From: Enterobacterales bacterium CwR94
GTDB taxonomy: Bacteria > Pseudomonadota > Gammaproteobacteria > Enterobacterales > Enterobacteriaceae
Length of the DNA: 64,000 nt
Direction of reading: 5' to 3'
Assembly: GCA_002837195.1 (NCBI GenBank)
Contig: KZ478069.1
Span: forward strand, 62,001 to 126,000
Shown one piece after another: positions 24,833 to 34,360 of this stretch (within the stretch, counting starts at the first letter, position 1; every line of letters starts with the position of its first letter). Position numbers and translations under genes: made by a program. The notes below the pieces were generated by a model. That model worked only from the letters and a program-made list of their open reading frames with translations, made no database searches and was not told the DNA's origin.

Positions 24833-25657
24833 ATGAAAAAAGTGGCGATTGTCGGGTTAGGCTGGTTAGGGATGCCACTTGCGTTGGCACTGGAAGCGCG
24901 AGGATGGCAAGTAAAGGGCAGCAAAACAACGCCAGACGGTGTTGAAGCCGCGCGCATGTGTGGCATTGAAAGCTATGTGCTGCAGCTTCCAATGCAAGCG
25001 GACACCGATGCGCAGGATTTACAGGCGTTGCTGGATGTGGATGCACTGGTGGTGACGCTACCTGCACGCCGCACCGGTGACGGAAGCGCGGTCTATATGC
25101 AGGCCGTGCAGGAAATTGTGGATAGCGCACTGTTTCACCAGGTGCCCCGCATCCTGTTTACCAGTTCAACCTCCGTGTATGGGCCGGGTGAAGGCACCGT
25201 GAAAGAGTCTTCCGCGCTGCAGCCGGTCACCGAAAGTGGCCGTGTGCTGGTGGAGATTGAACACTGGCTGCATGATTTACCTGGGACGTCTGTCGATATT
25301 CTGCGTCTTGCCGGTTTAGTCGGGCCGCATCGCCATCCGGGGCGCTTCCTGGCAGGGAAAACAGACGTTACCGAGGGCACGCACGGCGTGAATCTGGTGC
25401 ATTTGGATGATGTGGTGGAGGCCATTGTGTTGCTGCTGAACACGCCGAAAGGGGGGCACACCTACAATATCTGTGCCCCCAAACATCCCGCGCGCGAAAC
25501 TTTTTATCCGCAGGTGGCGCGGCAACTGGGCGTGACACCGCCGCAATTTCGCGCCGGCAGCAGCGGCAAAGGCAAAATCATCGATGGCAGTAAGATTTGC
25601 GATGATTTGGGCTTTGAATACCAGTATCCCGATCCGCAGCAGATGCCCGTGTCGTAA
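24833..25657 (+). CDS. yeeZ: NAD(P)-dependent SDR-like protein YeeZ
   Basis: A 274-aa extended SDR-type protein. The N-terminal VGLGWLGMPLALALEARGW holds a GxGxxG NAD(P)-binding motif, and SSTSVYGPGEG resembles the SDR serine region; the classical YxxxK pair is not evident. It is syntenic with E. coli yeeZ next to the his leader. The physiological substrate is unknown. It diverges from his and converges with puuB, with no gap before the puuB stop. Confidence 0.85.
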   Translation: MKKVAIVGLGWLGMPLALALEARGWQVKGSKTTPDGVEAARMCGIESYVLQLPMQADTDAQDLQALLDVDALVVTLPARRTGDGSAVYMQAVQEIVDSALFHQVPRILFTSSTSVYGPGEGTVKESSALQPVTESGRVLVEIEHWLHDLPGTSVDILRLAGLVGPHRHPGRFLAGKTDVTEGTHGVNLVHLDDVVEAIVLLLNTPKGGHTYNICAPKHPARETFYPQVARQLGVTPPQFRAGSSGKGKIIDGSKICDDLGFEYQYPDPQQMPVS

Positions 25658-26938
25658 TTACACGCCAAAACGGTCGCGCAGGGAGTACCAAACGGCACCC
25701 AGCGCGGTAAGCGGTGCCTGAAAACGCCGCCCACCGGGGAAGGGCAAGTGGGGAATATTGGCGAAGGTATCGAAGCGTTCGGCATCGCCACGCAGCGCTT
25801 CTGCCAATACCTTGCCCGCCAAATGGGTGTGTGTCACCCCGTGCCCACTGTCGCCTTGCATATAGTAGACATTGTGCTCAAGCCGACCGAACTGCGGCAT
25901 TCTTGATAAGGTCAGTAAGAAATTACCGCTCCAGGCATACTCCAACGCAATGCCACGCAACTGGGGAAAGGTTTTTTCCAGCTTGGGGCGAATTAAACGT
26001 TCAATGTCCTGTGGCTCACGCGCACCATACACCACGCCACCGCCGTACAGTAATCGGTTATCCGCCGTCAGACGGAAGTAATCGAGCAGGTAGTTGCAAT
26101 CTTCGACGCAGTAGTGATTAGGAAGCAGTGATAACGCACGGTCGGCGGACAGCGGCGCGGTAGCCACGATTTGCGAACCGCAGGGCATGCTTTTGGCTGC
26201 CAGTCGCGGTTCTAACGCCGCCGCCAGGTAGGCGTTACCTGCAAACACCACAAATTTGGCGCGCACTTCGCCTTGGGCCGTTTGCAGCAGATTCGGCGTA
26301 CCATAGCGCACCTGGGTCACCGCTGACTGTTCAAAGATGCGCCCGCCATGACGACGTACGGCTTCTGCCTCGCCCAGCACCAGATTCAACGGATGCAGGT
26401 GTCCCCCGGCAAGATCCAACAACCCGCCGCAATAGCGCTCGCTGGCAATCTGGCGTTTAATGCCCACCTCATCCAGCATTTGCAACTGGGTATTGCCGTA
26501 GCCTGCCCAGCGTTTCTGTTGTGCTTCCAGCGCAGTCAGTTGGCGTGAGGTAAGGGCGGCAAATACGCCGCCTGGGCGATAATCACACTGAATCGCGTAG
26601 CGGTCGATGCGATCGCGGATAATGTTGCCGCCTTCAAACATCATGGCACCAAAAAGACGCGCAGCATCCCGCCCGTAATGCGTTTCTATCACGTCAATAT
26701 CACGGCTCCAGGAGTTCACCACCTGGCCACCATTGCGTCCGCTGGCGCCAAATCCAATACGCGCCGCTTCTAAAACCACCACATCATAGCCCGCCTCCGC
26801 AAGAAACAGGGCGGATGAGATGCCGGTAAAGCCGCCGCCGACAATGCATACGTCGCAGTCAATCGAGCTGTCTAACGTTGGCCAGGCCTCGTGCGGATTC
26901 GCCGTTGCGGCGTAGTAACTTTGCGTATGTTCAGCCAT
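25658..26938 (-). CDS. puuB: Gamma-glutamylputrescine oxidoreductase
   Basis: FAD-dependent amine oxidase of the DAO family, 426 aa, the same length as E. coli PuuB. The N-terminal YYAATANPHEAWPTLDSSID precedes the FAD motif GGGFTGISSALFLAE, then GASGRNGGQV. It oxidises gamma-glutamylputrescine to the aldehyde in putrescine breakdown. It is the last gene of a leftward puuD-puuR-puuB unit, 23 bp after puuR. Confidence 0.92.
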   Translation of the reverse strand: MAEHTQSYYAATANPHEAWPTLDSSIDCDVCIVGGGFTGISSALFLAEAGYDVVVLEAARIGFGASGRNGGQVVNSWSRDIDVIETHYGRDAARLFGAMMFEGGNIIRDRIDRYAIQCDYRPGGVFAALTSRQLTALEAQQKRWAGYGNTQLQMLDEVGIKRQIASERYCGGLLDLAGGHLHPLNLVLGEAEAVRRHGGRIFEQSAVTQVRYGTPNLLQTAQGEVRAKFVVFAGNAYLAAALEPRLAAKSMPCGSQIVATAPLSADRALSLLPNHYCVEDCNYLLDYFRLTADNRLLYGGGVVYGAREPQDIERLIRPKLEKTFPQLRGIALEYAWSGNFLLTLSRMPQFGRLEHNVYYMQGDSGHGVTHTHLAGKVLAEALRGDAERFDTFANIPHLPFPGGRRFQAPLTALGAVWYSLRDRFGV

Positions 26939-26961
26939 AGCGCTCCTTACTGAATTCAGGC

Positions 26962-27519
26962 TTAGAATGTGGTGGGCGTATGCGCACTCACAATACGGCA
27001 GCAGGCATCGCCTGGATTATAAAAACTGTGCGGCAGGCCAGTATCAAACACATAGCTCTGACCGGCGGTTAACGCGAAGTCTTCACCATTGACGGTAAGA
27101 ATAATGTCCCCTTCCAGTACCGTGCCGGTTTCCTCTCCGGCGTGACGAATCTTTTCACCGGTGGTGGCACCGGGCTGATAGGTTTCCAGCATCATTGATA
27201 GCGTACGCTGGGGATTGCCGTTGTTGACCATCAGCAAGGAAACCCCCTGACCCCCAATTTCAATCAGATCCTCACGATCCACCACGATGCGAGGTAACGC
27301 GGTGGATTCGGGCTCGGAAAAAAACGCCGAGAGGGATAAGCCATAGACTTTGAGCAATTTTTGCAAGGTGCTGAGGGCAGGGCTGACTTTATCTTGCTCA
27401 ATGGTGCTGATAGCACTGTGAGTCAAGCCTGACAGCTCTGCCACGCGACGTTGCGATAACCCACTTGCCTGACGAAGTTCAGCCAGGCGCTTTCCGGGGG
27501 CGAGCGGCGCGTCATGCAT
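26962..27519 (-). CDS. puuR: Putrescine-responsive repressor PuuR
   Basis: A 185-aa regulator with an N-terminal XRE-type helix-turn-helix (LSQRRVAELSGLTHSAISTI, about residues 21-40) and a C-terminal cupin (GEETGTVLEGDIILTVNGED) that senses putrescine. It is closely similar to E. coli PuuR end to end. The ATG at 27519 gives the family length; an upstream in-frame start lies inside puuD and is unlikely. It overlaps puuD by 8 bp. Its probable operator lies in the divergent puuD-puuA region. Confidence 0.94.
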   Translation of the reverse strand: MHDAPLAPGKRLAELRQASGLSQRRVAELSGLTHSAISTIEQDKVSPALSTLQKLLKVYGLSLSAFFSEPESTALPRIVVDREDLIEIGGQGVSLLMVNNGNPQRTLSMMLETYQPGATTGEKIRHAGEETGTVLEGDIILTVNGEDFALTAGQSYVFDTGLPHSFYNPGDACCRIVSAHTPTTF

Positions 27520-28279
27520 AAGGGCGGTCCTGGCGATAACGTAAGCAGGCCTGAATAAAGGCAGCGTACATCTGTTGAGAAAGGGCATCGCTGTCGCTGT
27601 GCCACTCAGGATGCCATTGTACGGCGAGGGCAAACGGGTGATCGGGCAAGCTGACGGCTTCTATCAGGCCATCAGGCGCATGGGCTTCTGCCTGCAACTG
27701 GGGGCCAATATCGCGGATACCTTGCTGATGCAGCGAATTTACCGGGTATTGCGGCTGTGTCACCCCGAGGCGGGCTAATAATCCCGTCGGGTGCGGCGTG
27801 ATAATGTGCGCGTGCCCGTACTGAACCTCTAAGGATTGCTGTTCATCTTCCCGATGATCCAGCAAGCCCGGCACCTCTTGCACTTTGCGGTGCAGTTTAC
27901 CGCCGGTGGCGACCACTAACTCCTGTAATCCGCGGCAAATGGCAAACAGCGGCATGTGCTGCGCAATACAGTAATCCACTAAATGAAAAGCCAGACGATC
28001 ACGACCCGGATCGGCAAAGGTTTCATGGCCCGACTCACCATAATGATGAGGTTCGATGTTGCTGGGGCTGCCGGTTAGTAAAATACCGTCCAGTCGAGCC
28101 ATACTGTTTTCTAATACCTGAGGCGCATCCATCAACATATGTGGCAGAGCCACCGCAATGCCGCCGGCCTGAAAAATGGCCTCCAGATACTTGTTGTGCA
28201 CCATCTGGGTAGGATGACCGTCTTTATCGAACTGACACATTATGACGCCAATCAACGGCTTGGTAAAAATAATGCCCAT
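27512..28279 (-). CDS. puuD: Gamma-glutamyl-GABA hydrolase
   Basis: Class I amidotransferase-like hydrolase, 255 aa, which releases GABA from gamma-glutamyl-GABA. The nucleophile is in FAICRGLQELVVATGG and the His-Glu pair in VQWHPEWHSDSD. The start at 28279 (MGIIFTKPLIGVIMC) matches PuuD in length. It is the first gene of the leftward puuDRB unit. Confidence 0.94.
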   Translation of the reverse strand: MGIIFTKPLIGVIMCQFDKDGHPTQMVHNKYLEAIFQAGGIAVALPHMLMDAPQVLENSMARLDGILLTGSPSNIEPHHYGESGHETFADPGRDRLAFHLVDYCIAQHMPLFAICRGLQELVVATGGKLHRKVQEVPGLLDHREDEQQSLEVQYGHAHIITPHPTGLLARLGVTQPQYPVNSLHQQGIRDIGPQLQAEAHAPDGLIEAVSLPDHPFALAVQWHPEWHSDSDALSQQMYAAFIQACLRYRQDRPYA

Positions 28280-28368
28280 TTCACTCTCCGCGCGGGTGGT
28301 CAAAATAGTGAACAAACAGGGCCGTCAGGCGGCGATGTGTGCAATATATTTTCAATCTAGTCAGGAGT

Positions 28369-28383
28369 TGTTCATTATTCAAA
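28369..28383. promoter_or_regulatory. Candidate PuuR operator
   Basis: TGTTCATTATTCAAA in the 214-bp divergent puuD-puuA gap matches the first ten bases of the reversed E. coli PuuR box (AAAATATAATGAACA). A second related string (CAAAATAGTGAACA) lies near 28304, close to the puuD start. The placement would let PuuR control both directions. The match is by eye. Confidence 0.5.
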
Positions 28384-28493
28384 CGCAAATGTTACATTTG
28401 CACACTTTTTGTGGAACAACTATGGTTATTGTGTGGCTGTTTTTTTGAGCAACAGCCGCGAAAAAGGCACACAATTTAACCTGGCGGTGAATC

Positions 28494-29906
28494 ATGACAA
28501 ACCTGGTCGAAGTTGAAGACTTCACGAGACTGCGTGAAGAGCGAACCAGCGCGTTCCGGAACGAAATAAAAGCGTATCTGGAACGCCACCCAGAGACGCA
28601 ATTTGTCGATATTCTCTTAAATGATTTGAACGGTGTTTTTCGCGGTAAGCGCATTCCGGTAACCAGCTTGCCAAAGCTCGACAAAGGGTGTTACTTCCCG
28701 GCCTCGGTATTTGCGATGGACATTCTGGGCAATACCGTAGAAGAGGCGGGGCTTGGGCAAGACCTCGGCGAACCGGATAACATCTGTTTTCCAGTTGCCG
28801 GTAGCCTGGTGCCTTCTGCGGCAGACCCTGACCATCTGGCGCAATTGTTGCTCAGTATGCGTAATCAAGATGGCACTCCCTTTGACGTTGAACCCCGTAA
28901 TGTGCTTGAGCGATTGTGGCAACAATTAGGCGATCGCGGCTTGTTTCCGGTGGTAGCGGTAGAGTTGGAGTTCTATCTGGTGGATAAACAGCGCGATGCA
29001 GAAGGGGCGATTCAGCCGCCTTGTGCGCCGGGCAGTGACGAACGCAACATGCAGAGTCAGGTTTACTCCGTCGACAACCTCGACCATTTTGCCGATGTGC
29101 TCAGTGACATTGCGCGCTTAGCGAAATTACAAGGTATTCCCGCCGATGGCGCACTGGCCGAATCTTCGCCGGGCCAATTCGAAATTAATCTGCATCACAC
29201 CAAAGACGTGCTCAGTGCCTGCGATCACGCGGTGCTTCTCAAGCGCTTAATTCGCCAGGTGGCGGAGAGCCACGGTATGAACGCCACTTTTATGGCCAAG
29301 CCGTATGCCGAATTTGCGGGCAGCGGTATGCATGTGCACATCAGCATGTTAGATGCAGCCGATCACAATGCCTTCGCCAATGACGATGGCAGTGATTCGC
29401 CGCTGCTTAAACGTGCACTGGCTGGCATGATTGCTCTGATGCCAGCCTCTATGGCGCTGCTCGCCCCAAACGTTAATGCCTATCGCCGCTTTGTGCCTGA
29501 TGCGTTTGTCCCTTTGCAGGCTTCCTGGGGACACAACAATCGCACCGTGGCGCTGCGTATCCCCTGTGGTGATACCGAAAACCACCGCGTGGAGTACCGC
29601 GTAGCGGGAGCGGATGCCAATCCTTATCTTGTGATGTCGGCTATTTTGGCGGGCATTTTGTATGGCATCGATACTGCGCTGCCCTTACCGCCGGCGGTGA
29701 AAGGCAATGGCTATGAGGCTGACGGTGACGCTCTGCCGGTGCGACAAAGCGACGCGCTGTGTGCCTTTGAAGAGAGTCACCCACTGCAGGTTTTACTGGG
29801 GCCGCGTTTCTCAACCGTTTGGCACAGTTGCAAACATCATGAGTTGATGCACTTTGAGCGATTAATTACCGCCACGGAAATCGACTGGATGTTAAAGAAC
29901 GCTTAG
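28494..29906 (+). CDS. puuA: Gamma-glutamylputrescine synthetase
   Basis: Glutamine-synthetase-like ligase, 470 aa, which joins glutamate to putrescine with ATP, the first step of the Puu pathway. The GS catalytic blocks are visible: VAVELEFYLVD, SPGQFEINL, AGSGMHVHISM, NNRTVALRIPCGD and RVEYRVAGADANPYL. It is very close to E. coli PuuA. It is divergent from puuD and followed 13 bp later by puuE. Confidence 0.95.
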   Translation: MTNLVEVEDFTRLREERTSAFRNEIKAYLERHPETQFVDILLNDLNGVFRGKRIPVTSLPKLDKGCYFPASVFAMDILGNTVEEAGLGQDLGEPDNICFPVAGSLVPSAADPDHLAQLLLSMRNQDGTPFDVEPRNVLERLWQQLGDRGLFPVVAVELEFYLVDKQRDAEGAIQPPCAPGSDERNMQSQVYSVDNLDHFADVLSDIARLAKLQGIPADGALAESSPGQFEINLHHTKDVLSACDHAVLLKRLIRQVAESHGMNATFMAKPYAEFAGSGMHVHISMLDAADHNAFANDDGSDSPLLKRALAGMIALMPASMALLAPNVNAYRRFVPDAFVPLQASWGHNNRTVALRIPCGDTENHRVEYRVAGADANPYLVMSAILAGILYGIDTALPLPPAVKGNGYEADGDALPVRQSDALCAFEESHPLQVLLGPRFSTVWHSCKHHELMHFERLITATEIDWMLKNA

Positions 29907-29919
29907 CGCAGGAGGCATT

Positions 29920-31215
29920 ATGAGCAGCAATCAACAGTGGCAACAACGCCGGGAAGCGGCAGTGGCACCCGGCGTCGGCAATGCACTGCCGGTGTATATC
30001 GCGCGGGCAAAAAATGCGGAATTGTGGGACGTTGAAGGAAAGCGTTATATCGATTTCGCCTCGGGGATCGCGGTGCTGAATACAGGACACAACCATCCCA
30101 AGGTGATTGCCGCCGTACAGGCGCAACTGGAAAAGTTCACCCATCCGTGTTTCCAGGTGACTCCTTATGGCAGCTATGTTGAGTTAGCCGAAAAGCTGAA
30201 TGCCCTGGTGCCGATTCAGGCTCCCACCCAAACTTTCTTTATGAACAGCGGTGCCGAAGCGGTTGAAAATGCCATTAAAGTCGCCCGTATTGCCACGGGA
30301 CGCAGCGCCGTAATCGCCTTTCGTGGTGGCTTTCATGGTCGCACACTGCTTGGAATGGCGTTAACCGGTAAAGTGCAACCGTACAAAAAAGGCTACGGCC
30401 CGTTCCCGGCAGAAATCTACCATGTGCCGTATCCGGCAGCGTACCTCGGTATCAGTGATGACGATGCGCTGGCTGCGCTGGACGGCATTTTCGCCGCGGA
30501 TGTCGCCGCCAGTGACGTGGCGGCCATTATCATTGAACCGGTGCAGGGGGAAGGGGGCTTTTATGCCGCCTCAACCGCTTTCTTACAGGCGTTGCGTGCA
30601 CGCTGTGATGAACACGGCATCGTGCTGATTGCCGATGAGATCCAGAGCGGCTTTTGTCGGACGGGGAAAACCTTTGCTATCGAACACAGCGGTGTGGAGC
30701 CGGATATTGTGACCATGGCCAAAAGCCTGGCTGGCGGTTTTCCCCTTTCAGCGGTGACCGGGAAAGCACACCTGATGCAAAAAGCGTTGCCCGGCGGTTT
30801 GGGCGGCACCTATGCCGGTTCCCCCATCGGCATTGCTGCGGCACTGGCGGTGCTCGACCTTATTGAAGAAGCACAGTTGAATGCGCGCGCATGTCAGCAG
30901 TCGGAACATGTAGTGAATTATTTACAGCGGCTGGCTGAACAGTGGGACTGTATTGGTGAAATACGCCATTGCGGTGCCATGATTGCCATGGAATTGGTTG
31001 AAGCGGGAGAGGCTTCGCGCCCGGCAAAACAGCTGACACAGGCGCTGGTACAGGAGGCGGGCCGCCAGGGACTGGTTCTTCTCTCATGTGGCGTGCGCGC
31101 CAATGTGATCCGTTTTTTAATCCCCCTCACTGCTGAACAGGAAATTGTTACCGAAGGTCTCAACCTCTTGTCATCCTGCCTTACAATGGTGCATAATCCG
31201 CGCCTTGCAAAATAG
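29920..31215 (+). CDS. puuE: 4-aminobutyrate aminotransferase
   Basis: PLP class III aminotransferase of 431 aa, converting GABA plus 2-oxoglutarate to succinate semialdehyde. It shows NSGAEAVENAIKVAR, GGFHGRT, EPVQGEGGF, IADEIQSGFCRTG, the PLP lysine in TMAKSLAGGFPLS, and GGLGGTYAGSP. It is strongly PuuE/GabT-like; position next to puuA favours PuuE. A clear AGGAGG ribosome site precedes it. Confidence 0.9.
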   Translation: MSSNQQWQQRREAAVAPGVGNALPVYIARAKNAELWDVEGKRYIDFASGIAVLNTGHNHPKVIAAVQAQLEKFTHPCFQVTPYGSYVELAEKLNALVPIQAPTQTFFMNSGAEAVENAIKVARIATGRSAVIAFRGGFHGRTLLGMALTGKVQPYKKGYGPFPAEIYHVPYPAAYLGISDDDALAALDGIFAADVAASDVAAIIIEPVQGEGGFYAASTAFLQALRARCDEHGIVLIADEIQSGFCRTGKTFAIEHSGVEPDIVTMAKSLAGGFPLSAVTGKAHLMQKALPGGLGGTYAGSPIGIAAALAVLDLIEEAQLNARACQQSEHVVNYLQRLAEQWDCIGEIRHCGAMIAMELVEAGEASRPAKQLTQALVQEAGRQGLVLLSCGVRANVIRFLIPLTAEQEIVTEGLNLLSSCLTMVHNPRLAK

Positions 31216-31218
31216 AAT

Positions 31219-31254
31219 AATAACCGTCGCAACTAAGCGCCGGTTATTTTTTTT
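31219..31254 (+). terminator. puuAE terminator
   Basis: Stem AATAACCG/CGGTTATT with an inner CGC/GCG pairing, followed by T's, just past the puuE stop. Confidence 0.8.
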
Positions 31255-31341
31255 GCACTTTTCTCGCAACACCAACAGAGGCCGGCCAGTGCCGGACTGA
31301 TACACGTATTTGCACACAGATGTGTCATTGAGGATATAAAG

Positions 31342-31539
31342 ATGGGGCTGTTTAACTTATCACCGGTGAACACCGGTAATCGCTTCCGTGATGATTACGG
31401 CGCCGCTGCGGCTTTGTTCGCACCCGCCTGTCAAACTCTTACTCCTTCAAATCGCTTCTCTCGCTCCTCGCGAAGTTTCCCTGTGGTTCAGCCCAGTAGT
31501 TTGGCTGTGTCTGTAGGGAGGCTGAACCATGACGCATAA
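31342..31539 (+). CDS. Candidate upstream leader ORF of plaP
   Basis: In the 313-bp gap between puuE and plaP an open frame of 65 codons starts with ATG behind a good GAGGAT site and stops 11 bases inside plaP, so its translation would run through the plaP ribosome site. The peptide ([20 protein letters not shown] then Ser/Arg-rich) matches nothing I recognise. It may be a coupling or regulatory leader or a chance ORF. Confidence 0.4.
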   Translation: MGLFNLSPVNTGNRFRDDYGAAAALFAPACQTLTPSNRFSRSSRSFPVVQPSSLAVSVGRLNHDA

Positions 31540-32893
31540 TGATTCTGCTGTGCCTCAGCAGCGCGCACACCTGAAAAAAACGCTGACACTGTTGCCTGTG
31601 GTGATGATGGGTCTGGCTTATATGCAGCCGATGACACTGTTTGATACTTTTGGCATCGTCTCCGGTCTGACCGATGGTCACGTTGCAACTGCCTACGCGT
31701 TTGCGTTAATCGCTATTCTGTTTACCGCGTTAAGCTACGGTAAGCTGGTACGCCGCTTCCCATCTGCGGGCTCCGCTTACACTTACGCGCAGAAAGCCAT
31801 TAACCCGCACGTTGGCTTTATGGTGGGTTGGTCATCTTTGCTGGACTATTTGTTCATGCCGATGATCAACATTTTGCTGGCCAAAATTTATTTCGAAGCG
31901 CTGATCCCGGATGTGCCATCGTGGATCTTCGTCGTGTTGCTGGTGGGCTTTATGACCATCTCCAACCTGAAAGGCATTAAAACCGTTGCCAACTTCAACA
32001 GCGTGATTGTTGTGCTGCAAGTGGCAATCATCATTGCCATTATGAGCATGGTGGTTTATGGCGTGGCGCACGGTGAAGGCGCAGGCACATTAACCAGTAC
32101 GCGTCCATTCTGGTCGGAAAATGCGAATGTGGTCCCGATGATTACCGGTGCGACGATTCTGTGTTTCTCGTTCCTCGGCTTTGATGGCATCAGTTCACTG
32201 TCTGAAGAAACCAAAGATGCAGGGCGTGTGATCCCGAAAGCGATTTTCCTGACGGCGCTGATTGGTGGGTTAATCTTTATTGTGGTTTCCTACTTCTTGC
32301 AGCTCTATTTCCCGGATATCTCGCGCTTTAAGGATCCTGACGCGTCGCAGCCAGAAATCATGCTTTACGTGGCAGGCCGTGCCTTCCAGTTTGGTATTTT
32401 GATTTTCTCCTGTGTCACCGTGTTGGCTTCTGGTATGGCCGCGCATGCTGGCGTTTCCCGTCTGATGTATGTGATGGGCCGTGATGGTGTCTTCCCATCG
32501 CGCGTCTTTGGCTATATCCATCCGAAGTGGCATACCCCGGCATGGAACGTGGTTCTGGTAGGCGCAGTGGCATTACTGGCGATTAATTTCGACCTGGTCA
32601 CCGCAACGGCATTGATTAACTTTGGTGCGCTGGTGGCGTTTACCTTTGTTAACTTGTCGGTGATTTCCCAGTTCTGGATCCGCGAGAAAAAGAACAAAAC
32701 GCTGAAAGAGCATTTTAACTACCTGATTCTGCCGCTGTGCGGGGCGTTGACGGTAGGGGCGTTGTGGTTGAATCTGGAAGCCAGCTCAATGACATTGGGT
32801 CTGGTTTGGGGTGCGATTGGCTTAATTTATCTGGCCTTTGTGACCCGCAGCTTCCGCAATCCTGTGCCGCAGTGCACTGAAGAAGTGTTCTAA
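31529..32893 (+). CDS. plaP: Putrescine importer PlaP
   Basis: APC-superfamily proton/putrescine symporter of the inner membrane, 454 aa with about 12 membrane segments. It is nearly colinear with E. coli PlaP (YeeF), for example [20 protein letters not shown] and the C-terminal FRNPVPQ, and clearly closer to PlaP than to PuuP. E. coli plaP also sits near sbcB, so the gene is in its ancestral place. Here it additionally lies next to the degradation genes and could share their regulation. Confidence 0.95.
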   Translation: MTHNDSAVPQQRAHLKKTLTLLPVVMMGLAYMQPMTLFDTFGIVSGLTDGHVATAYAFALIAILFTALSYGKLVRRFPSAGSAYTYAQKAINPHVGFMVGWSSLLDYLFMPMINILLAKIYFEALIPDVPSWIFVVLLVGFMTISNLKGIKTVANFNSVIVVLQVAIIIAIMSMVVYGVAHGEGAGTLTSTRPFWSENANVVPMITGATILCFSFLGFDGISSLSEETKDAGRVIPKAIFLTALIGGLIFIVVSYFLQLYFPDISRFKDPDASQPEIMLYVAGRAFQFGILIFSCVTVLASGMAAHAGVSRLMYVMGRDGVFPSRVFGYIHPKWHTPAWNVVLVGAVALLAINFDLVTATALINFGALVAFTFVNLSVISQFWIREKKNKTLKEHFNYLILPLCGALTVGALWLNLEASSMTLGLVWGAIGLIYLAFVTRSFRNPVPQCTEEVF

Positions 32894-32899
32894 TCGTTA

Positions 32900-32929
32900 C
32901 CGTCCCCTCACCAGCAGGTGAGGGGACGG
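32900..32929. terminator. Convergent plaP/sbcB hairpin
   Basis: A perfect 13-bp stem (CCGTCCCCTCACC and its complement) with a 4-nt loop lies between the convergent plaP and sbcB stops. No T-run follows on either strand, so termination efficiency is uncertain. Confidence 0.6.
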
Positions 32930-32935
32930 TGTGTA

Positions 32936-34360
32936 TTACGACGTCAATTCGCGCGCGTAGTCATACAGCGCTTTTAACTGATTGATCTTCGCCGTATCCC
33001 CTTCATGCTCATTCGCCAGCATTTCCAGTTCCTGTAAAAAAGCCTGAACACGTTCGGGGCTCAACTGCTCACGACGGTGCTGTAACCAACGCTGCTGCTC
33101 TGCATCATCCAGCGTGCCCGGAAAATTGCGCGCGCGGAAGCGAAACAGCAGTTTTTCAATACGCTTATCTGCGAACTGCAAATTTAATGCGGGCAAATTT
33201 TCTGGACGGGTCTGATGAATAATGTTCATGGCCGCACGATCGGCATCGCTAAAAAAGCCGTTGTACAACTGCGCATCTACATCTTCTGACGGTGTAAAAG
33301 GCTCAGCTTCGGCGAACACGGCCAGCGCTTTTTCACGCACTTCAGCGTGCGCGCGTAGTGTGGCTAAATTATCCAGACAGCGTTGACGATCGATGCCCAG
33401 CCGCTCGGCATCCTCGGGCCGCAGCGTATTGCCGGGTGCTAACACGGGGCATTTATTAATATGCACCAGCTTAAGCGGTACCGCAGAAAGGTCGCCGAGG
33501 TCGGCTTTACGTGTATACAGGCGCTCGCGCAGCGTGTCGGCATCTAATGCCAGCAGCGGTTCAATATCCCCTGCCAGGTCGCAGCAAATCACCGCGTTAC
33601 GGTTTTCCGGATGCCAGGCCAGCGGCACTATCCAACTGGTATTGCCACGCAGTGCGCCAAACATGCCTGAAACGTGCACCAGCGGTTTCATCTGCGGGAT
33701 ATCAATTAAGGTATTGATCTTGTTTTTGTTGCGATGGGTGAGCAGAAAATCAAACAGGCGTGGCTGCTTCTCTTTCACCTGCTTCGCCATGGCGATGGTG
33801 GCCCACACATCAGACATAGCGTCATGCGCATTTTCGTGAGCAATACCATTGGCTTTGGTCAATTGCTCCAGTTTAAAACTCGGTAAGCCATCCTCATTTT
33901 CGGGCCAGTTAAGTCCTTCCGGGCGCAGGGCATAACAGGCGCGCATCACATCCAGCAAATCCCAACGGCTGTTACCGTGCTGCCAACTCCAGGCATAGGG
34001 ATCGATAAAATTGCGATAGAAAATATTGCGGGTGACTTCATCATCGAAACGCACATTGTTATAGCCCACCACGCAGGTGCCCGGCACGCTGAACAGCGCA
34101 TGAATGCGATTGGCAAACTCGGTTTCATTGACGCCGCGCGCCAGTGCCACTTGCGGCGTGATGCCGGTTATCATCACCGCCGCTGGCTGGGGCAAATAAT
34201 CATCGGCGGGTTTGCAGTAAAACACCTCAGGTTCGCCAAGCGGATTGAAATCAGCATCGGTGCGCACACCGGCAAACTGGGCGGGACGATCGAGATGCGG
34301 GCGGGTGCCGAAGGTTTCGAAGTCGTAAAAAAGGTAAGTCTTTTGATTTTCAGTTTTCAT
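32936..34360 (-). CDS. sbcB: Exonuclease I
   Basis: 3'-5' single-strand DNA exonuclease of the DEDDh family, 474 aa, acting in recombination and mismatch repair. Motif Exo I is FYDFETFGTRP with its Asp/Glu near residues 13-15, and the Exo III His-Asp is in NAHDAMSDVWATI. It is the last host gene before the prophage: only about 180 bp separate its start from the integrase start, so the prophage end may replace its native upstream region. Confidence 0.96.
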   Translation of the reverse strand: MKTENQKTYLFYDFETFGTRPHLDRPAQFAGVRTDADFNPLGEPEVFYCKPADDYLPQPAAVMITGITPQVALARGVNETEFANRIHALFSVPGTCVVGYNNVRFDDEVTRNIFYRNFIDPYAWSWQHGNSRWDLLDVMRACYALRPEGLNWPENEDGLPSFKLEQLTKANGIAHENAHDAMSDVWATIAMAKQVKEKQPRLFDFLLTHRNKNKINTLIDIPQMKPLVHVSGMFGALRGNTSWIVPLAWHPENRNAVICCDLAGDIEPLLALDADTLRERLYTRKADLGDLSAVPLKLVHINKCPVLAPGNTLRPEDAERLGIDRQRCLDNLATLRAHAEVREKALAVFAEAEPFTPSEDVDAQLYNGFFSDADRAAMNIIHQTRPENLPALNLQFADKRIEKLLFRFRARNFPGTLDDAEQQRWLQHRREQLSPERVQAFLQELEMLANEHEGDTAKINQLKALYDYARELTS

